Of a stretch of DNA of 64,000 nucleotides, positions 43,023-52,907 are shown in pieces. The notes below the pieces were generated by a model. It saw only the letters and a program-made list of their open reading frames with translations. It did not search any database and had not been told where the DNA came from. The stretch's first letter is position 1. Each line of letters opens with the position of its first letter. Position numbers and translations under genes: made by a program. The stretch comes from Asaia siamensis (GTDB lineage: Bacteria; Pseudomonadota; Alphaproteobacteria; Acetobacterales; Acetobacteraceae), in NCBI RefSeq assembly GCF_014635085.1, contig NZ_BMCH01000003.1, positions 248,001 through 312,000 of the forward strand, in the 5' to 3' direction.

Positions 43023-43992
43023 GAGACCCCCTTCCCATACGTGGGTCCAGCAGGCGGTAAAGCCCGTCGATCAGGGCATTCGCGATGACCACAAAGAAAG
43101 CGGCATAGAGCACTGTCGCCATGATCAGGGGCAGATCGAGCGTGCTCAGGCCCTGATAGGTGAGATGCCCGACACCGGGCAAGGCGAACACCACTTCAAT
43201 CAGCAAGGCGCCACCGCCCAGTAACTGCGCAAAATCGAGACCGAAAAGAGAGAGCGCGCTCAACCCCGAAAGACGCAGGGCATGGCAGAACCAGAGGCGC
43301 CACGGCCCAACGCCCTTGGCGCGCGCCGTGCGAAGTGCATCGTCCTGCATGGCTGTCAGCAGATCGGTTCGCAGCACGCGGCTGTAGAGACCGATGAAAG
43401 CGACAGCGAGTGTCATGGCGGGCAGGATCAGAGCCTTGGCCCAGCCAAGCGGGCTGGTCATGAACGGCACATAGCCCAGCGGCGGCACCCAGCTGAAAAG
43501 CCAGCTGTCATGAAAACGGCTCTCGCTCACCAGATTGACCATTTCTCCCAGCCAGAAAACCGGGATCGACAGACCGATCAATGCGAGCAGGGAGACCAGA
43601 CGATCGATCCACTCGCCCTGAAACGCAGCACCGATCAGACCGAAAACAAGGGCGCCTGCGACCCAGAACAGAGCCGCCCAGAGCACGAGAGAGAGCGTGA
43701 CAGGCGCCGCCGCGAACACTTCGGACACGACATTCTGGCCGTGATTGACATAGGAGGTCAGGTTTCTGGAGATGAAAAGATGGTCCATCATCGTCAGATA
43801 GCGCATGGGCAGGGGACGATCGAAACCATAGGCGTGACGCACCCGCTCGATGACCTCAGGGCTGGCCCCCCTTCCTGCAATACGCACTGAGGGATCGGAA
43901 CCCGGTGTGGCAAAGAACACCGCAAAGACCAGCACCGAGATGCCGAAAAGCACCAGCACCATCTGACCAAGACGCGAGGCAACGCCCTTCAT
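43012..43992 (-). CDS. peptide-type ABC transporter permease (OppB/DppB-like)
   Basis: 326 residues with an N-terminal membrane helix (LGQMVLVLFGISVLVFAVFF), the GFDRPLPMRYLTMM periplasmic block and the EAA-loop region around DALRTARAKGVGPWRLWFCHAL, then PGVGHLTYQGLSTLDLPLIM. About six membrane helices. Overlaps the other permease gene by four bases (ATGA). Layout follows the Dpp order C-B-D-F instead of the more usual B-C-D-F. Confidence 0.92.
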   Translation of the reverse strand: MKGVASRLGQMVLVLFGISVLVFAVFFATPGSDPSVRIAGRGASPEVIERVRHAYGFDRPLPMRYLTMMDHLFISRNLTSYVNHGQNVVSEVFAAAPVTLSLVLWAALFWVAGALVFGLIGAAFQGEWIDRLVSLLALIGLSIPVFWLGEMVNLVSESRFHDSWLFSWVPPLGYVPFMTSPLGWAKALILPAMTLAVAFIGLYSRVLRTDLLTAMQDDALRTARAKGVGPWRLWFCHALRLSGLSALSLFGLDFAQLLGGGALLIEVVFALPGVGHLTYQGLSTLDLPLIMATVLYAAFFVVIANALIDGLYRLLDPRMGRGSHDG

Positions 43993-45077
43993 CTTCTGCC
44001 TCGTGCGCGAAGTTCGGCCTGCGCCGCGTCACCCAACGCGTTGAGCGCGAGCACAGTCAGGATGATAGCAACACCGGGCGCAATCGCCACAACAGGACGG
44101 CTATAGATCAGCCCCTCGCCATCATGGATCAGGCTCCCCCAGGACGCGGCAGGCGCCTGCACACCCAGACTCAGAAATGACAACGCTGACTCGGCAAGCA
44201 GGCAGAGCGCCATGATGAGGGGCGAGAGAACCAGTACCGTCTCTGCCAGGAGAGGCAGGATCTCGCGAAACACGATACGCAGCGACGACGCCCCAAGCCC
44301 GCGTGCGGCCAGCACGAAACCGGCACTCGACAGGCTTCGGGTGCGGGCTCTGATAGGCCTTGCGGCATAAGGCACGTAGATGAGCGCGATGATACCTATG
44401 GGCAGCAATAGACTATCGGGTTGCACGTGAAACGGCCCGAAAGACAGATCATGCCCGACCGTTACAACGCTCAGGCTGATGGCAAAGAGATAAACCGGCA
44501 CAGCCCAGAGAATATCGAGCGCCCGGGAGATGATGATATCGATCCAGCCACCGCAATAACCGGCCAGCAATCCGCAGAACGTCGCCATGACAAGACAGAG
44601 ACAGGCCGCGGAAAAAGCGATCAGCAGTGACGCCCGCGCGCCGTAAAGCAGACGCGCGGCAATATCGCGCCCCTGGGAATCTGCCCCAAGCGCATAAGCT
44701 CCCCACCGCCATGACGGCCCGATAGGAGACAGGCCCAGATGAAGCGGGTTGTCATTGGGCTGCATGATATCAACACGCTTCCCGTCACGCAGCACCGTGC
44801 CCGCCAGAGAGGATTCCATCGGGTCGACGCCGACGTTTTCTGCGTAAAGCGGCGCTGCAAGAGCGCAGAGTATGAGTAAAAGCAGCATGCCCAACGCGGC
44901 CGCAGCGCTTTTCCGGCGGTACAGAAATCTTCCGGTCGCAGAGAAAATCATACCACGCACCAGGCCTTGCCAGCGTGATCCGGCATCAGGGCCTGCGACA
45001 GGAGGATGAAGCAGAGACGACTGATCGGATAACCTCCCCCTGTCAGAATACGGCACTCTCAGCCGTGGCAGAATCAC
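43989..45077 (-). CDS. peptide-type ABC transporter permease (OppC/DppC-like)
   Basis: 362 residues from GTG 45077, 9 bases after the holA stop. The ATG at 44951 would give 320 residues and a more typical N-terminus (MIFSATGRFLYRRKS). It has TM1 near residue 60, the family block LGADSQGRDIAARLLYGAR, and the EAA loop FVLAARGLGASSLRIVFREI. It begins the ABC block directly downstream of the leuS-lptE-holA operon. No substrate-binding protein gene is present nearby. Confidence 0.88.
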   Translation of the reverse strand: MILPRLRVPYSDRGRLSDQSSLLHPPVAGPDAGSRWQGLVRGMIFSATGRFLYRRKSAAAALGMLLLLILCALAAPLYAENVGVDPMESSLAGTVLRDGKRVDIMQPNDNPLHLGLSPIGPSWRWGAYALGADSQGRDIAARLLYGARASLLIAFSAACLCLVMATFCGLLAGYCGGWIDIIISRALDILWAVPVYLFAISLSVVTVGHDLSFGPFHVQPDSLLLPIGIIALIYVPYAARPIRARTRSLSSAGFVLAARGLGASSLRIVFREILPLLAETVLVLSPLIMALCLLAESALSFLSLGVQAPAASWGSLIHDGEGLIYSRPVVAIAPGVAIILTVLALNALGDAAQAELRARGRR

Positions 45078-45086
45078 GGCATAATT

Positions 45087-46097
45087 TCAACGCAGGAATG
45101 ATCGCGGACCGAGACAAAGCTGGGCGATCAGACGGCGCGACAGGGCAAGATCGGGGCAACCCGTCTGCTTGCAGGCCAGCTCGAACCCCTGCACCGCTTC
45201 GCAGGCCCGCCTCAATCCCGCACCATCCCAACGCTCGAGCGCCTTGGTAAAACTGTCCATCTTTTTGAAGAAGACGGGCGGCTTGAGCAGCTTGATGGCT
45301 TCCTGGCGCGATTTTCCCTCATCCATCCAGTCGAGCACGCGCTGAAGTCGCGTCATCAGGGAAAGGCAGGCACGCGCAAGGGCTATGGGAGAGAGACCAT
45401 CGGCAAGGGCCCGCTCGAGCGCGATATCGGCCACGGCGCGGTCGCCTGCCATGGCAGCGGTCGTCGCATCATCGAGCGTGGCATTGGCCGAATCACCAAT
45501 ACAATCCTGCACATCATCGAGCGAGAGCTTGCCGCCCTCCCCCGCATAGAGCACGAGTTTTTCGACCTCGCTGCGCACTGCCGCCCGATCGGCGCCCAGA
45601 ACGGAAGAAAGCCAGAACAGCGCCTCCCGATCGACCGCCACAGAGGCATCGCGAAAAAGATCGCTCAGTGAGGCGATCAGCGTACGCCCCTCTTCAGGAT
45701 AGCAGCCGATCGAGGCGATTTTCGGATGGGCTTCGAGGGCGCTGCGCAGTTTGGCGCGTGACGCAAGGCCGGGGGCCTCGATCACCAGCACAGTATCGCT
45801 ATCAATGGCCAAGGCAGAAGTCACACGAGGAAGCAGCGCATCCTGAGCATCACGCACCCAGACCACGCGGCGCCCGCCGATGAGTGAAAGCGCACCGACT
45901 TCTTCTTCCACGCGACCATGCTGTTCCTGGTCGAGCAGGGCCACACGAAACGGATCATCAAGCGAGTCAGCAATCTGACGCACGCATTGCGCGGCGCGCT
46001 CGCGGATCAGCCCCAGATCATCGCCGTAAAGCAGAACCCCGCGCCACTTGCCGATTTCGGCAAGTGTACGCGCAGTCGAACGGGCATCGATCTTCAT
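45087..46097 (-). CDS. holA: DNA polymerase III delta subunit
   Basis: Delta opens the sliding clamp within the clamp loader. The 336-residue protein has the family N-terminus WRGVLLYGDDLGLIRERA, SLIGGRRVVWVRDA and the AAA-like lid with DRAAVRSEVEKLVLYAG, of normal length. It starts six bases after lptE. The order leuS-lptE-holA is common in alphaproteobacteria. parB, often near, is not here. Confidence 0.92.
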   Translation of the reverse strand: MKIDARSTARTLAEIGKWRGVLLYGDDLGLIRERAAQCVRQIADSLDDPFRVALLDQEQHGRVEEEVGALSLIGGRRVVWVRDAQDALLPRVTSALAIDSDTVLVIEAPGLASRAKLRSALEAHPKIASIGCYPEEGRTLIASLSDLFRDASVAVDREALFWLSSVLGADRAAVRSEVEKLVLYAGEGGKLSLDDVQDCIGDSANATLDDATTAAMAGDRAVADIALERALADGLSPIALARACLSLMTRLQRVLDWMDEGKSRQEAIKLLKPPVFFKKMDSFTKALERWDGAGLRRACEAVQGFELACKQTGCPDLALSRRLIAQLCLGPRSFLR

Positions 46098-46103
46098 GCG
46101 CGA

Positions 46104-46757
46104 TCAGTCGTCGTTCTGGCTGTTCATGTCTGTACGACCCGTCGCCGCTGCAGGGAAGCCGTCAGGACCGGCCTTTTCGTAGGGCTGTCCATCCTTGGTC
46201 GGCATGGCTGTCGGATCGAAATAGGACGGTATTTCGCTCGGGTTGTTGCGAGAAGGCTTGATCTGCGTCTTGAACCAGGTTGCGATCTGCTGGCGAATGG
46301 CGCCAGCGAGGGTTTCGGCAATACGCGCCCTGACCGTCTCGTCATTGAGTGTCTGGGCAAGATATTGCTCGAAGGTCGCATTGAACCCATCAAGCGTCGA
46401 TACATCGCCCTCGGCGAGGAATTTGGGCGACGGCTCGACGGTCCACAGACGCCAATGGGCCGTGCCAAGCTCGCGATACCGACCCGAGGTATTGTCGCTG
46501 TGAATATCGATGGCTGATTGATTGACGCCAAAACTTACATTCAGCGTGTAGCCATCAGGCGCCTTGGTGCTGGCGCCACCAAGCTGCTCCTGCAACGCCA
46601 GACGCAGTTCCTGCCCCTGACGTTCCGGAATTCTGGCAACGTAGATGCGCTGCAACTCATGCATGACGTGCGCCCCGCCTGCCCCGTTGCTTCCGTAAAG
46701 CGGCTGGAAACCACAGCCGCTCAAGGCCAGAGAGGCAAGCAGAACGAAACGACGCAT
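46104..46757 (-). CDS. lptE: LPS-assembly lipoprotein LptE
   Basis: LptE plugs and stabilises the LptD channel that inserts lipopolysaccharide in the outer membrane. ATG 46757 gives MRRFVLLASLALSG|CGFQPLYG: a lipobox followed by the CGFxPLYG start seen in alphaproteobacterial LptE. The longer open frame upstream lies inside leuS and is rejected. 217 residues. The C-terminal tail is rich in Pro, Ser and Asp. It begins four bases after leuS. Confidence 0.92.
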   Translation of the reverse strand: MRRFVLLASLALSGCGFQPLYGSNGAGGAHVMHELQRIYVARIPERQGQELRLALQEQLGGASTKAPDGYTLNVSFGVNQSAIDIHSDNTSGRYRELGTAHWRLWTVEPSPKFLAEGDVSTLDGFNATFEQYLAQTLNDETVRARIAETLAGAIRQQIATWFKTQIKPSRNNPSEIPSYFDPTAMPTKDGQPYEKAGPDGFPAAATGRTDMNSQNDD

Positions 46758-46761
46758 GAAA

Positions 46762-49359
46762 TCAGCCTGCCACCACGAAATTGACGATACGGTTCGGCAC
46801 GTGGATGCGCTTGACGATCCGCTTGCCTTCGAGCATCCGCGCCACATTGGGCTCAGCCTCGGCGAGAGGCAGGACCATATCAGAGGGCGCATCAGGCGGC
46901 ACCTGAATTGTGCCGCGCAGCTTGCCCATGATCTGGATACCAAGCGTGATGCTGTCGAGCGCGAGGAATTCCTCGAGCGCAACCGGCCAGGCACGTTCGA
47001 CAACCATCGCGCTTTCCGGCTCGAGCAGCGCCACCATTTCCTCGGCCAGATGGGGCATCATGGGCGCAATGAGAAGCGCCAGCGACATGGCGGCTTCGCG
47101 ACGGGCTGCACCGATCCCTTCCTCATCCGTTTTTTCGGCTTCGGAAAGCGCTGCGCTCAGCTCATGCAGACGGGCCACAGCCACATTGGGCGTGAACCCT
47201 TCCAGGGCTTCGGTCACGGCCTTGATGGTGCGATGCGTCGCCTGACGCAGGCTGCGCCCACCCTCGGCAAAAGCGGCACCCTGCGGTACCGAGACTGCAA
47301 CGGCCTGGACCAGACGATAGAGACGCTGGCCGAAACGGGCTGACGCCGCAACACCTGCCTCGGTCCATTCCATATCGCGTTCCGGCGGGCTGTCAGAAAG
47401 CACGAACCAGCGCGCCGTATCGGCGCCGAAACGCTCGATGATCGCGACCGGCGACACCGTATTACGCTTGGATTTGGACATCTTCTCGAGACGGCCAAGC
47501 TGTACCGGGCCGCCATTGTCACGGCGCACATAGCCATCGCCCGAACGCACGACATCTTCCGGGGCCAGCCAGCCATTCTCGTCGCGATAGCTCTCATGGG
47601 TGATCATGCCCTGGGTGAACAACCCGCCAAAAGGCTCGTCGAGATCGAGATGCCCCGTTTCATGCATGGCGCGCGTGAAGAAGCGCGCATAAAGCAGATG
47701 CAGAATCGCGTGTTCGATGCCGCCGATATACTGATCGACCGGCAGCCAGGAATTGGCTGCGATCGGGTCCGTCGGTGTCGAGGCATGAGGCGCCGTGAAC
47801 CGCGCAAAATACCAGGAGCTGTCGACGAACGTATCGAAGGTGTCGGTCTCGCGCCGCGCCGCGGCCCCGCATTGCGGGCAGGCGACATGTTTCCAACTCG
47901 GATGATGATCGAGCGGGTTGCCGGGGCGGTCGAACGTCACATCATCCGGCAGCTTGACCGGCAACTGGTCATCAGGCACCGGCACGGCGCCGCAGGACTC
48001 GCAATGCACGACGGGGATCGGGCAGCCCCAGTAACGCTGGCGCGAAATACCCCAGTCGCGCAGGCGCCAGTTCACGACTGAACGGCCAATGCCCATTCCT
48101 TCGAGGCGTTCGATGGCCTTGCGCTTGCCTTCTGCCGTGCTCAGCCCGTCGAGGAAGCCCGAATTGATCAGTGTGCCATCACCCGTGACGGCGGTCTTGC
48201 CGACGGTAAAGCTGCTTTCTTCCTGACCTGTCGGCAGGATGACAGGACGCACGGACAGATCATATTTACGGGCAAAATCGAGATCGCGCTGATCGCCGCA
48301 AGGGCAGCCGAATACGGCGCCCGTGCCGTAATCCATAAGCACGAAATTGGCGATCCAGACCGGCACCGTTTCGTCAGGGGCAAACGGGTTGCTGACGCGC
48401 AGCCCGGTATCGAAGCCACGCTTTTCGGCTGCTTCGATCGCCTCTTCAGACGTACCGAGGCGCTGGCACTCCTCAATAAACGCACGCGCGCCCTCATTAT
48501 CCTGCGCCACCTTCGCGGCAAGCGGATGATCTGCCGCAATGGCGACAAAGCTCATGCCGAAAAGGGTGTCGGGGCGTGTCGTGAAGACCTCGACAGAGTC
48601 CAGATCGACATCGAACCCTTCCGGCGGCGCATGGAGCGCAAAGCGCACGCGTGCGCCTTCCGAACGGCCGATCCAGCGTTCCTGCATGACGCGCACACGC
48701 GCAGGCCAGCGATCGAGCTTGTCCAGCCCTTCAAGCAGGGGGGCAGCAAAATCGGTGATCTTGAGGAACCACTGCGACAGGCGCTTCTTCTCGATCAGCG
48801 CGCCTGAACGCCAGCCGCGGCCATCGACCACCTGCTCATTGGCCAGCACCGTGTTGTCCACAGGGTCCCAGTTGACCGCCGATTCACGACGTTCGACCAG
48901 GCCCTTGCGCCACATATCGAGAAACAGCTTCTGCTGATGTCCGTAATATTCCGGCAGGCAGGTGGCGATTTCACGCTCCCAGTCCAGCGAGAAACCCAGG
49001 CGCTGCAACGTGCCACGCATGGCGGCGATGTTGTCGAGTGTCCACTGGCCAGGATGCACACCGCGTTCGCGCGCCGCATTCTCGGCAGGGAGACCGAACG
49101 CATCCCAGCCCATCGGATGCAGCACCGAGAAACCGCGCGCACGCTTGTAGCGGGCAACCACATCGCCAAGCGCATAGTTGCGCACATGGCCCATATGGAG
49201 CTGACCAGACGGATAGGGAAACATCTCGAGCACATAATATTTCGGCTTGTCGGCAGCGGGATGATCCTCCGCTGCAAAAGCGCGCGCGCTATCCCATCTG
49301 GCTTGCCATTTGGGCTCGGCCTTGTCGAAATCGTAGCCGAGTGTCTCTTGTTCCGTCAT
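46762..49359 (-). CDS. leuS: leucyl-tRNA synthetase
   Basis: Attaches leucine to tRNA-Leu in the cytoplasm. The 865-residue class I synthetase has HMGH at 55-58 ([11 protein letters not shown]), the editing domain with TTRPDTLFG, the KMSKS loop ([14 protein letters not shown]) and the anticodon-binding C-terminus. Normal length. It lies between a DUF3576 lipoprotein gene and lptE. Confidence 0.98.
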   Translation of the reverse strand: MTEQETLGYDFDKAEPKWQARWDSARAFAAEDHPAADKPKYYVLEMFPYPSGQLHMGHVRNYALGDVVARYKRARGFSVLHPMGWDAFGLPAENAARERGVHPGQWTLDNIAAMRGTLQRLGFSLDWEREIATCLPEYYGHQQKLFLDMWRKGLVERRESAVNWDPVDNTVLANEQVVDGRGWRSGALIEKKRLSQWFLKITDFAAPLLEGLDKLDRWPARVRVMQERWIGRSEGARVRFALHAPPEGFDVDLDSVEVFTTRPDTLFGMSFVAIAADHPLAAKVAQDNEGARAFIEECQRLGTSEEAIEAAEKRGFDTGLRVSNPFAPDETVPVWIANFVLMDYGTGAVFGCPCGDQRDLDFARKYDLSVRPVILPTGQEESSFTVGKTAVTGDGTLINSGFLDGLSTAEGKRKAIERLEGMGIGRSVVNWRLRDWGISRQRYWGCPIPVVHCESCGAVPVPDDQLPVKLPDDVTFDRPGNPLDHHPSWKHVACPQCGAAARRETDTFDTFVDSSWYFARFTAPHASTPTDPIAANSWLPVDQYIGGIEHAILHLLYARFFTRAMHETGHLDLDEPFGGLFTQGMITHESYRDENGWLAPEDVVRSGDGYVRRDNGGPVQLGRLEKMSKSKRNTVSPVAIIERFGADTARWFVLSDSPPERDMEWTEAGVAASARFGQRLYRLVQAVAVSVPQGAAFAEGGRSLRQATHRTIKAVTEALEGFTPNVAVARLHELSAALSEAEKTDEEGIGAARREAAMSLALLIAPMMPHLAEEMVALLEPESAMVVERAWPVALEEFLALDSITLGIQIMGKLRGTIQVPPDAPSDMVLPLAEAEPNVARMLEGKRIVKRIHVPNRIVNFVVAG

Positions 49360-49407
49360 GATCTTCTATCGTTTGTTCCGGTCGCGTTTACGTCGAAAGG
49401 CCGGGAA

Positions 49408-49941
49408 TTAATCCCGGTTGCCATTATCAGCACGAAGCTGACGCGCGCGGGCGAGAATACGGGTGGTGATGTCAGAGGTCGTGTTGGGCGCCACAGGGGT
49501 ATCGACCCATTCCGTGCCCTGCTTTTCCTGACGGAAAACCGAGACGCGCAGTGCATCGGAGCGCAGACGACGGTCAAGAATATAGGCCGCAATCTTGAAG
49601 CGCTCGTTGGTGCTGGCCGGCGGCTGATACCAGTCTGTCAGGATCACGCCACCATTGGCATCGGCCGATGCAAAGGGCATGAAAGACAGGGTATCGATCG
49701 CACCACGCCAGAGATAGGCATTCACGCCACCCTTGAGCTCGTCGTCACCGCCTGTCGCGCCACGATCAACGCCCAGAAGATGGTTGCGGGGCTGGGTCAG
49801 GCTGTCCGGATCGCGACCACCGCCACAGGCGCTTAGCGCCATCAGGGCGCAAAGCGGCAGAACGGGCAGAAACCGTCCCAGAGAGAGGGGCGCCCTGACA
49901 GGCGCATTGAGAGGGGCAATCGGCTGCAAACGAGGAGTCAT
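49408..49941 (-). CDS. DUF3576 lipoprotein
   Basis: ATG 49941 with AGGGACATC upstream gives 171 residues. A hydrophobic signal ends in the lipobox ALSA|C, followed by the DUF3576 core VNAYLWRGAIDTLSFMPFAS and ADANGGVILTDWY. The family is confined largely to alphaproteobacteria, where it commonly sits just upstream of leuS, as here. Function unknown. An envelope role is likely from the signal. Confidence 0.88.
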   Translation of the reverse strand: MTPRLQPIAPLNAPVRAPLSLGRFLPVLPLCALMALSACGGGRDPDSLTQPRNHLLGVDRGATGGDDELKGGVNAYLWRGAIDTLSFMPFASADANGGVILTDWYQPPASTNERFKIAAYILDRRLRSDALRVSVFRQEKQGTEWVDTPVAPNTTSDITTRILARARQLRADNGNRD

Positions 49942-50060
49942 GATGTCCCTATTAGACTGGCACTGGCCGCGTGTCGAAATCCCCGATCGCGATACCCGCG
50001 TCCGGCGCTGAAAACAGTTCATATCGCGCCCGCCCGGTCACGCCAAGCGGGGCAATAGCT

Positions 50061-52172
50061 TTATCCTCTGGGGATACTGACGCGTTCAAGCATCTCGCGC
50101 AGCCATGTCTGCATGGTGTCAGGCAGATAGGCATGGCGTGAGAGGACACCAGCGATGGTCACTTCCGGCACCAGACGCAGGAGATGACGCTTCACGCGCT
50201 CGGCCTCTTCACCCACGCCCTGTGCGGCGAGTGCGACAAGGTAGTACAGCACACCAGCTGCACTTCTCGGATAAAGACTGACAAAAGCCGCACCGGCCTG
50301 ACGGGCTTCCTCGGCATTGCCGGACAGTTCGAGCACGAGAATGCTGAAGGGCTCGGACAGCACGGCGAAAGGCTGAGACGCCCGCAAGGCGCGGAACTGC
50401 TGGATCTCTTCCAACGCGCTGGCTTTCTCCTCCGAGAGAAGGGCTTGCGTTGCCTTGAGTGCGTGAATGGAAGGCGAAATTGCAATTGCCGGGAAGACAC
50501 CGCCTGCACCGGTATATTCGGTTGTCAGCGCCTTCGCCTCGTCCAACTGCCCCGGCGTAAAGGTGCGGGTGATCATGGAGAGCCAGACGCCCAGCGGGTT
50601 CGCCCGAAGCTGGATCGCGACATAACCGGCAGCAGAGGCAATCTCTTCCATCTCCTCCTGTGCGCTGCCGGACCAGTTATCCTGATAAAGGAAGAACCGG
50701 ATGAGCGACCGCACATACAGGACGAAAACCGATTCCTGATCGGATTGATAGGCACGCTCGGCGAGTTCGCTCACCTCGCTCGACAGCGTAACATCGCAGC
50801 GCAACAGCAGGGTCAACGCCCGGATGGCCATCTGGAAAGCAGAGAGCTCGGCAATCGGACGCGACATCATCCGCTGCCCCTCGGAGAGGAACAGAGACCA
50901 TTGCAGCGACTTCATGACGTAGAACAGCAGCGCGCGCTGGGCGCGTGTGTCCTTCGGCAGCTCGAAACGATCTGCCCAGACAACGCTTCCTTCCTGACGC
51001 AGGCTCAGCAATCTGATGATCACATAGCCTTCCGACGTCTCATCATGCGCGCAATTGGCGCGCACCAGACCCGAAATAACGTAATCGGTACCCGGATTAT
51101 GGGTATTGCCCAGAAGCGGCCCGGTCTCTCCCTGAGGAGTCTCGGGGAAAGGCACGACCGTGAAGGTCTGCAGGCCTACCAGCTTCACCTCGAGACGTTC
51201 CGTCAGCTCTGCCGCAAGGGCCTCGGCATGCTCGCCCCCCGTCGCCTTGATCGGTGCGACGGCAATCGAGCCCAGCGTGCGCAGTGGCGGGCCAGCCGAT
51301 AGAAATGAACCCTCTCCTCCCGCCGCGGCGAAAAGACCCACGCTTTCGGCATGGCGGTCGGCGTGAATCAGAGCGGAATCGACTTCGGGCGAAGCACCAT
51401 GATGTGACTTGGCATAGGAATCGAAAGCGATTCGTTCCTGCAGCCCACGGACCAGACCCATGGTTGCCGGGCCTGGCACCGTGCCAAGCTGATCCTGAAA
51501 AAGCTGCACGACCTGATCGCCCAGGGCAGCAGCCTGAGCGTATTCACCCTTGGTCACCCAGGCCTGGATACGCGCGCGCCAGGCAGCTTCGTTCAGACCG
51601 TCGCGCAGCAGCAGATGATCGGCCGTCTCAAGGATCGCATCCGGATCGACCTGTGTGCGCAATGCACTTTCGAAAAGCTGATAGATGTGACGGTTAAGGC
51701 GCGTGCGCTGCCCTTCGATCCACTCATTGAAAGCAGGATCGATGCCATTCAGTTCACCCAGCAGAACCTCGCTCGGTGGAGGCAGTTCGCGCAGGATAGA
51801 TTTGCCACCATTGAGAATTCGCTCGACATCGACCGAAGTCAGGGCAGGCTTGAGAGCAAGCGTATGACGCTGGACATCGATTACATCGACACCGAGCGGG
51901 CTCAGCGCATCGAGAAGGCGATGAATTTCCTGACGCAGTGACGCACGCGCCAGATCATCAGGGCGACGGCTCCATAGCAACTCAGCCAGATGCGACCGCG
52001 CAACGGGTTTACGATCCGACAGCGCAAGTATGGCGAGCAGGCCCTTGGTCTTTCCGCCGACAGGAAGCACACTTTCGCCAGTAAGCGTTGTCGCTTCCAT
52101 GCGACCGATAAGTCGCAAACGCAGCAGGGTGGAATCAGTTTTAGCAACACCACGGAGGGCCAGATCGAACAT
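50061..52172 (-). CDS. large SARP/BTAD-type transcriptional regulator with TolB-like domain
   Basis: 703 residues. About 15-110 looks like a winged-helix domain (LLRLRLIGRMEATT, then KTKGLLAILALSDRKPVARS and LAELLWSRRPDDLARASLRQ, the SARP hallmark). About 115-250 resembles a bacterial transcriptional activator domain of helical repeats. About 300-420 resembles the TolB N-terminal domain (LGSIAVAPIKATGGEHAEAL). The rest is helical, TPR-like. No kinase or sensor motif seen. Target unknown. A 341-base region separates it from the tRNA on the other strand. Confidence 0.85.
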   Translation of the reverse strand: MFDLALRGVAKTDSTLLRLRLIGRMEATTLTGESVLPVGGKTKGLLAILALSDRKPVARSHLAELLWSRRPDDLARASLRQEIHRLLDALSPLGVDVIDVQRHTLALKPALTSVDVERILNGGKSILRELPPPSEVLLGELNGIDPAFNEWIEGQRTRLNRHIYQLFESALRTQVDPDAILETADHLLLRDGLNEAAWRARIQAWVTKGEYAQAAALGDQVVQLFQDQLGTVPGPATMGLVRGLQERIAFDSYAKSHHGASPEVDSALIHADRHAESVGLFAAAGGEGSFLSAGPPLRTLGSIAVAPIKATGGEHAEALAAELTERLEVKLVGLQTFTVVPFPETPQGETGPLLGNTHNPGTDYVISGLVRANCAHDETSEGYVIIRLLSLRQEGSVVWADRFELPKDTRAQRALLFYVMKSLQWSLFLSEGQRMMSRPIAELSAFQMAIRALTLLLRCDVTLSSEVSELAERAYQSDQESVFVLYVRSLIRFFLYQDNWSGSAQEEMEEIASAAGYVAIQLRANPLGVWLSMITRTFTPGQLDEAKALTTEYTGAGGVFPAIAISPSIHALKATQALLSEEKASALEEIQQFRALRASQPFAVLSEPFSILVLELSGNAEEARQAGAAFVSLYPRSAAGVLYYLVALAAQGVGEEAERVKRHLLRLVPEVTIAGVLSRHAYLPDTMQTWLREMLERVSIPRG

Positions 52173-52474
52173 TACTTCACGCTTTCACTTCTTAAAGCCT
52201 TATATCACATTTTTATCTCGGTTTTTTTACGAAACGTATTTCACACTTCAACATCGCGCGCAGTCGAAGGAAAGACGGTGGTGCCGAGACTGTGCTTGTC
52301 GACAATGGCCCCTTGGGGGACAAGACGCAGTAAATCTTTCGTCCCTCACAAACAGAACATCTCTACATACCCGACGTCGACCGGGCAGGAGACTTACTAC
52401 AAGAAACAATCTTAGTTTGACTTGGCAGTATTGCAACCGATGATAGGGAACAGAAAAATTTGAAAGCCCGGCGC
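52173..52474. other. intergenic region upstream of the large regulator
   Basis: No convincing gene. An AT-rich stretch near 52185-52250, unusual for this sequence, lies right upstream of the regulator gene and probably carries its promoter. Two short plus-strand open frames here lack ribosome sites and are not called. The right end merges into the tRNA promoter. Confidence 0.5.
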
Positions 52475-52503
52475 TTGCCTAGCCTGCGTGCGGCCCCTAG
52501 AAT
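52475..52503 (+). promoter_or_regulatory. promoter of the split tRNA-Arg gene
   Basis: TTGCCT (52475-52480) and TAGAAT (52498-52503) are exactly 17 bases apart and end 10 bases before the first tRNA base. That is a good sigma-70-like match at the right distance to start transcription just ahead of the mature 5-prime end. Confidence 0.65.
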
Positions 52504-52513
52504 GGCTATGGTG

Positions 52514-52834
52514 GTCCGCGTAGCTCAGCAGGATAGAGCACAGGATTCCTAAAAATTGGGCGCCATGGTCGGAAACGTCATGGTGGATCTGCTCAAATTC
52601 GGGGAAAGCTCTGGCAATATGCCGTGCCAATCCCGAGCCAAGCGCTTCTCTGAAAAGAGCGGTGAAGGTGTAGAGACTGTACGGGCAGCGCCTGTCGTCC
52701 GGCTTGCCGGGCCATGGTGAAGAGACAGTCCAGACCACGAACGACAAGCCGGGCTCTCTGCCCGCCTGTCGGCGGCGAAAGCCGAAGTGGGATGAATCCT
52801 GGGGCCGTGGGTTCGAATCCCGCCGCGGACACCA
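52514..52834 (+). tRNA. tRNA-Arg(CCU), interrupted by a group I intron
   Basis: Exon 1 is 52514-52550 (37 nt) and exon 2 is 52795-52834 (40 nt, CCA encoded). Joined they give a 77-nt cloverleaf: acceptor GTCCGCG/CGCGGAC with discriminator A, D arm GCTC/GAGC, anticodon stem CAGGA/TCCTG with loop TTCCTAA (anticodon CCU), and T stem GTGGG/CCCGC with TTCGAAT loop. It reads the rare arginine codon AGG. Without splicing the anticodon loop cannot form, so the intron must be removed for function. Confidence 0.95.
52551..52794 (+). mobile_element. group I self-splicing intron in the tRNA-Arg anticodon loop
   Basis: 244 nt inserted after the third anticodon base, with U before the intron and G as its last base, as group I splicing requires. 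Helices found by eye: P1 CCU/GGG (52548-52550 with 52558-52560, U-G at the splice site), P2 52561-52567 with 52579-52585, P3 52589-52594 with 52683-52688, P4 52598-52603 with 52632-52637, P7 52675-52680 with 52725-52730 (guanosine-binding), P8 52697-52702 with 52707-52712. No open frame for an endonuclease. Group I introns interrupt tRNA-Arg(CCU) in Agrobacterium and tRNA-Ile in Azoarcus. Confidence 0.93.
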
Positions 52835-52907
52835 TTATTTCATGATCACCGCAAAATCCGGATCTTGCCTGACCGGCCCCTTTCGGGGCACTGACCGATG
52901 GCTGGCG

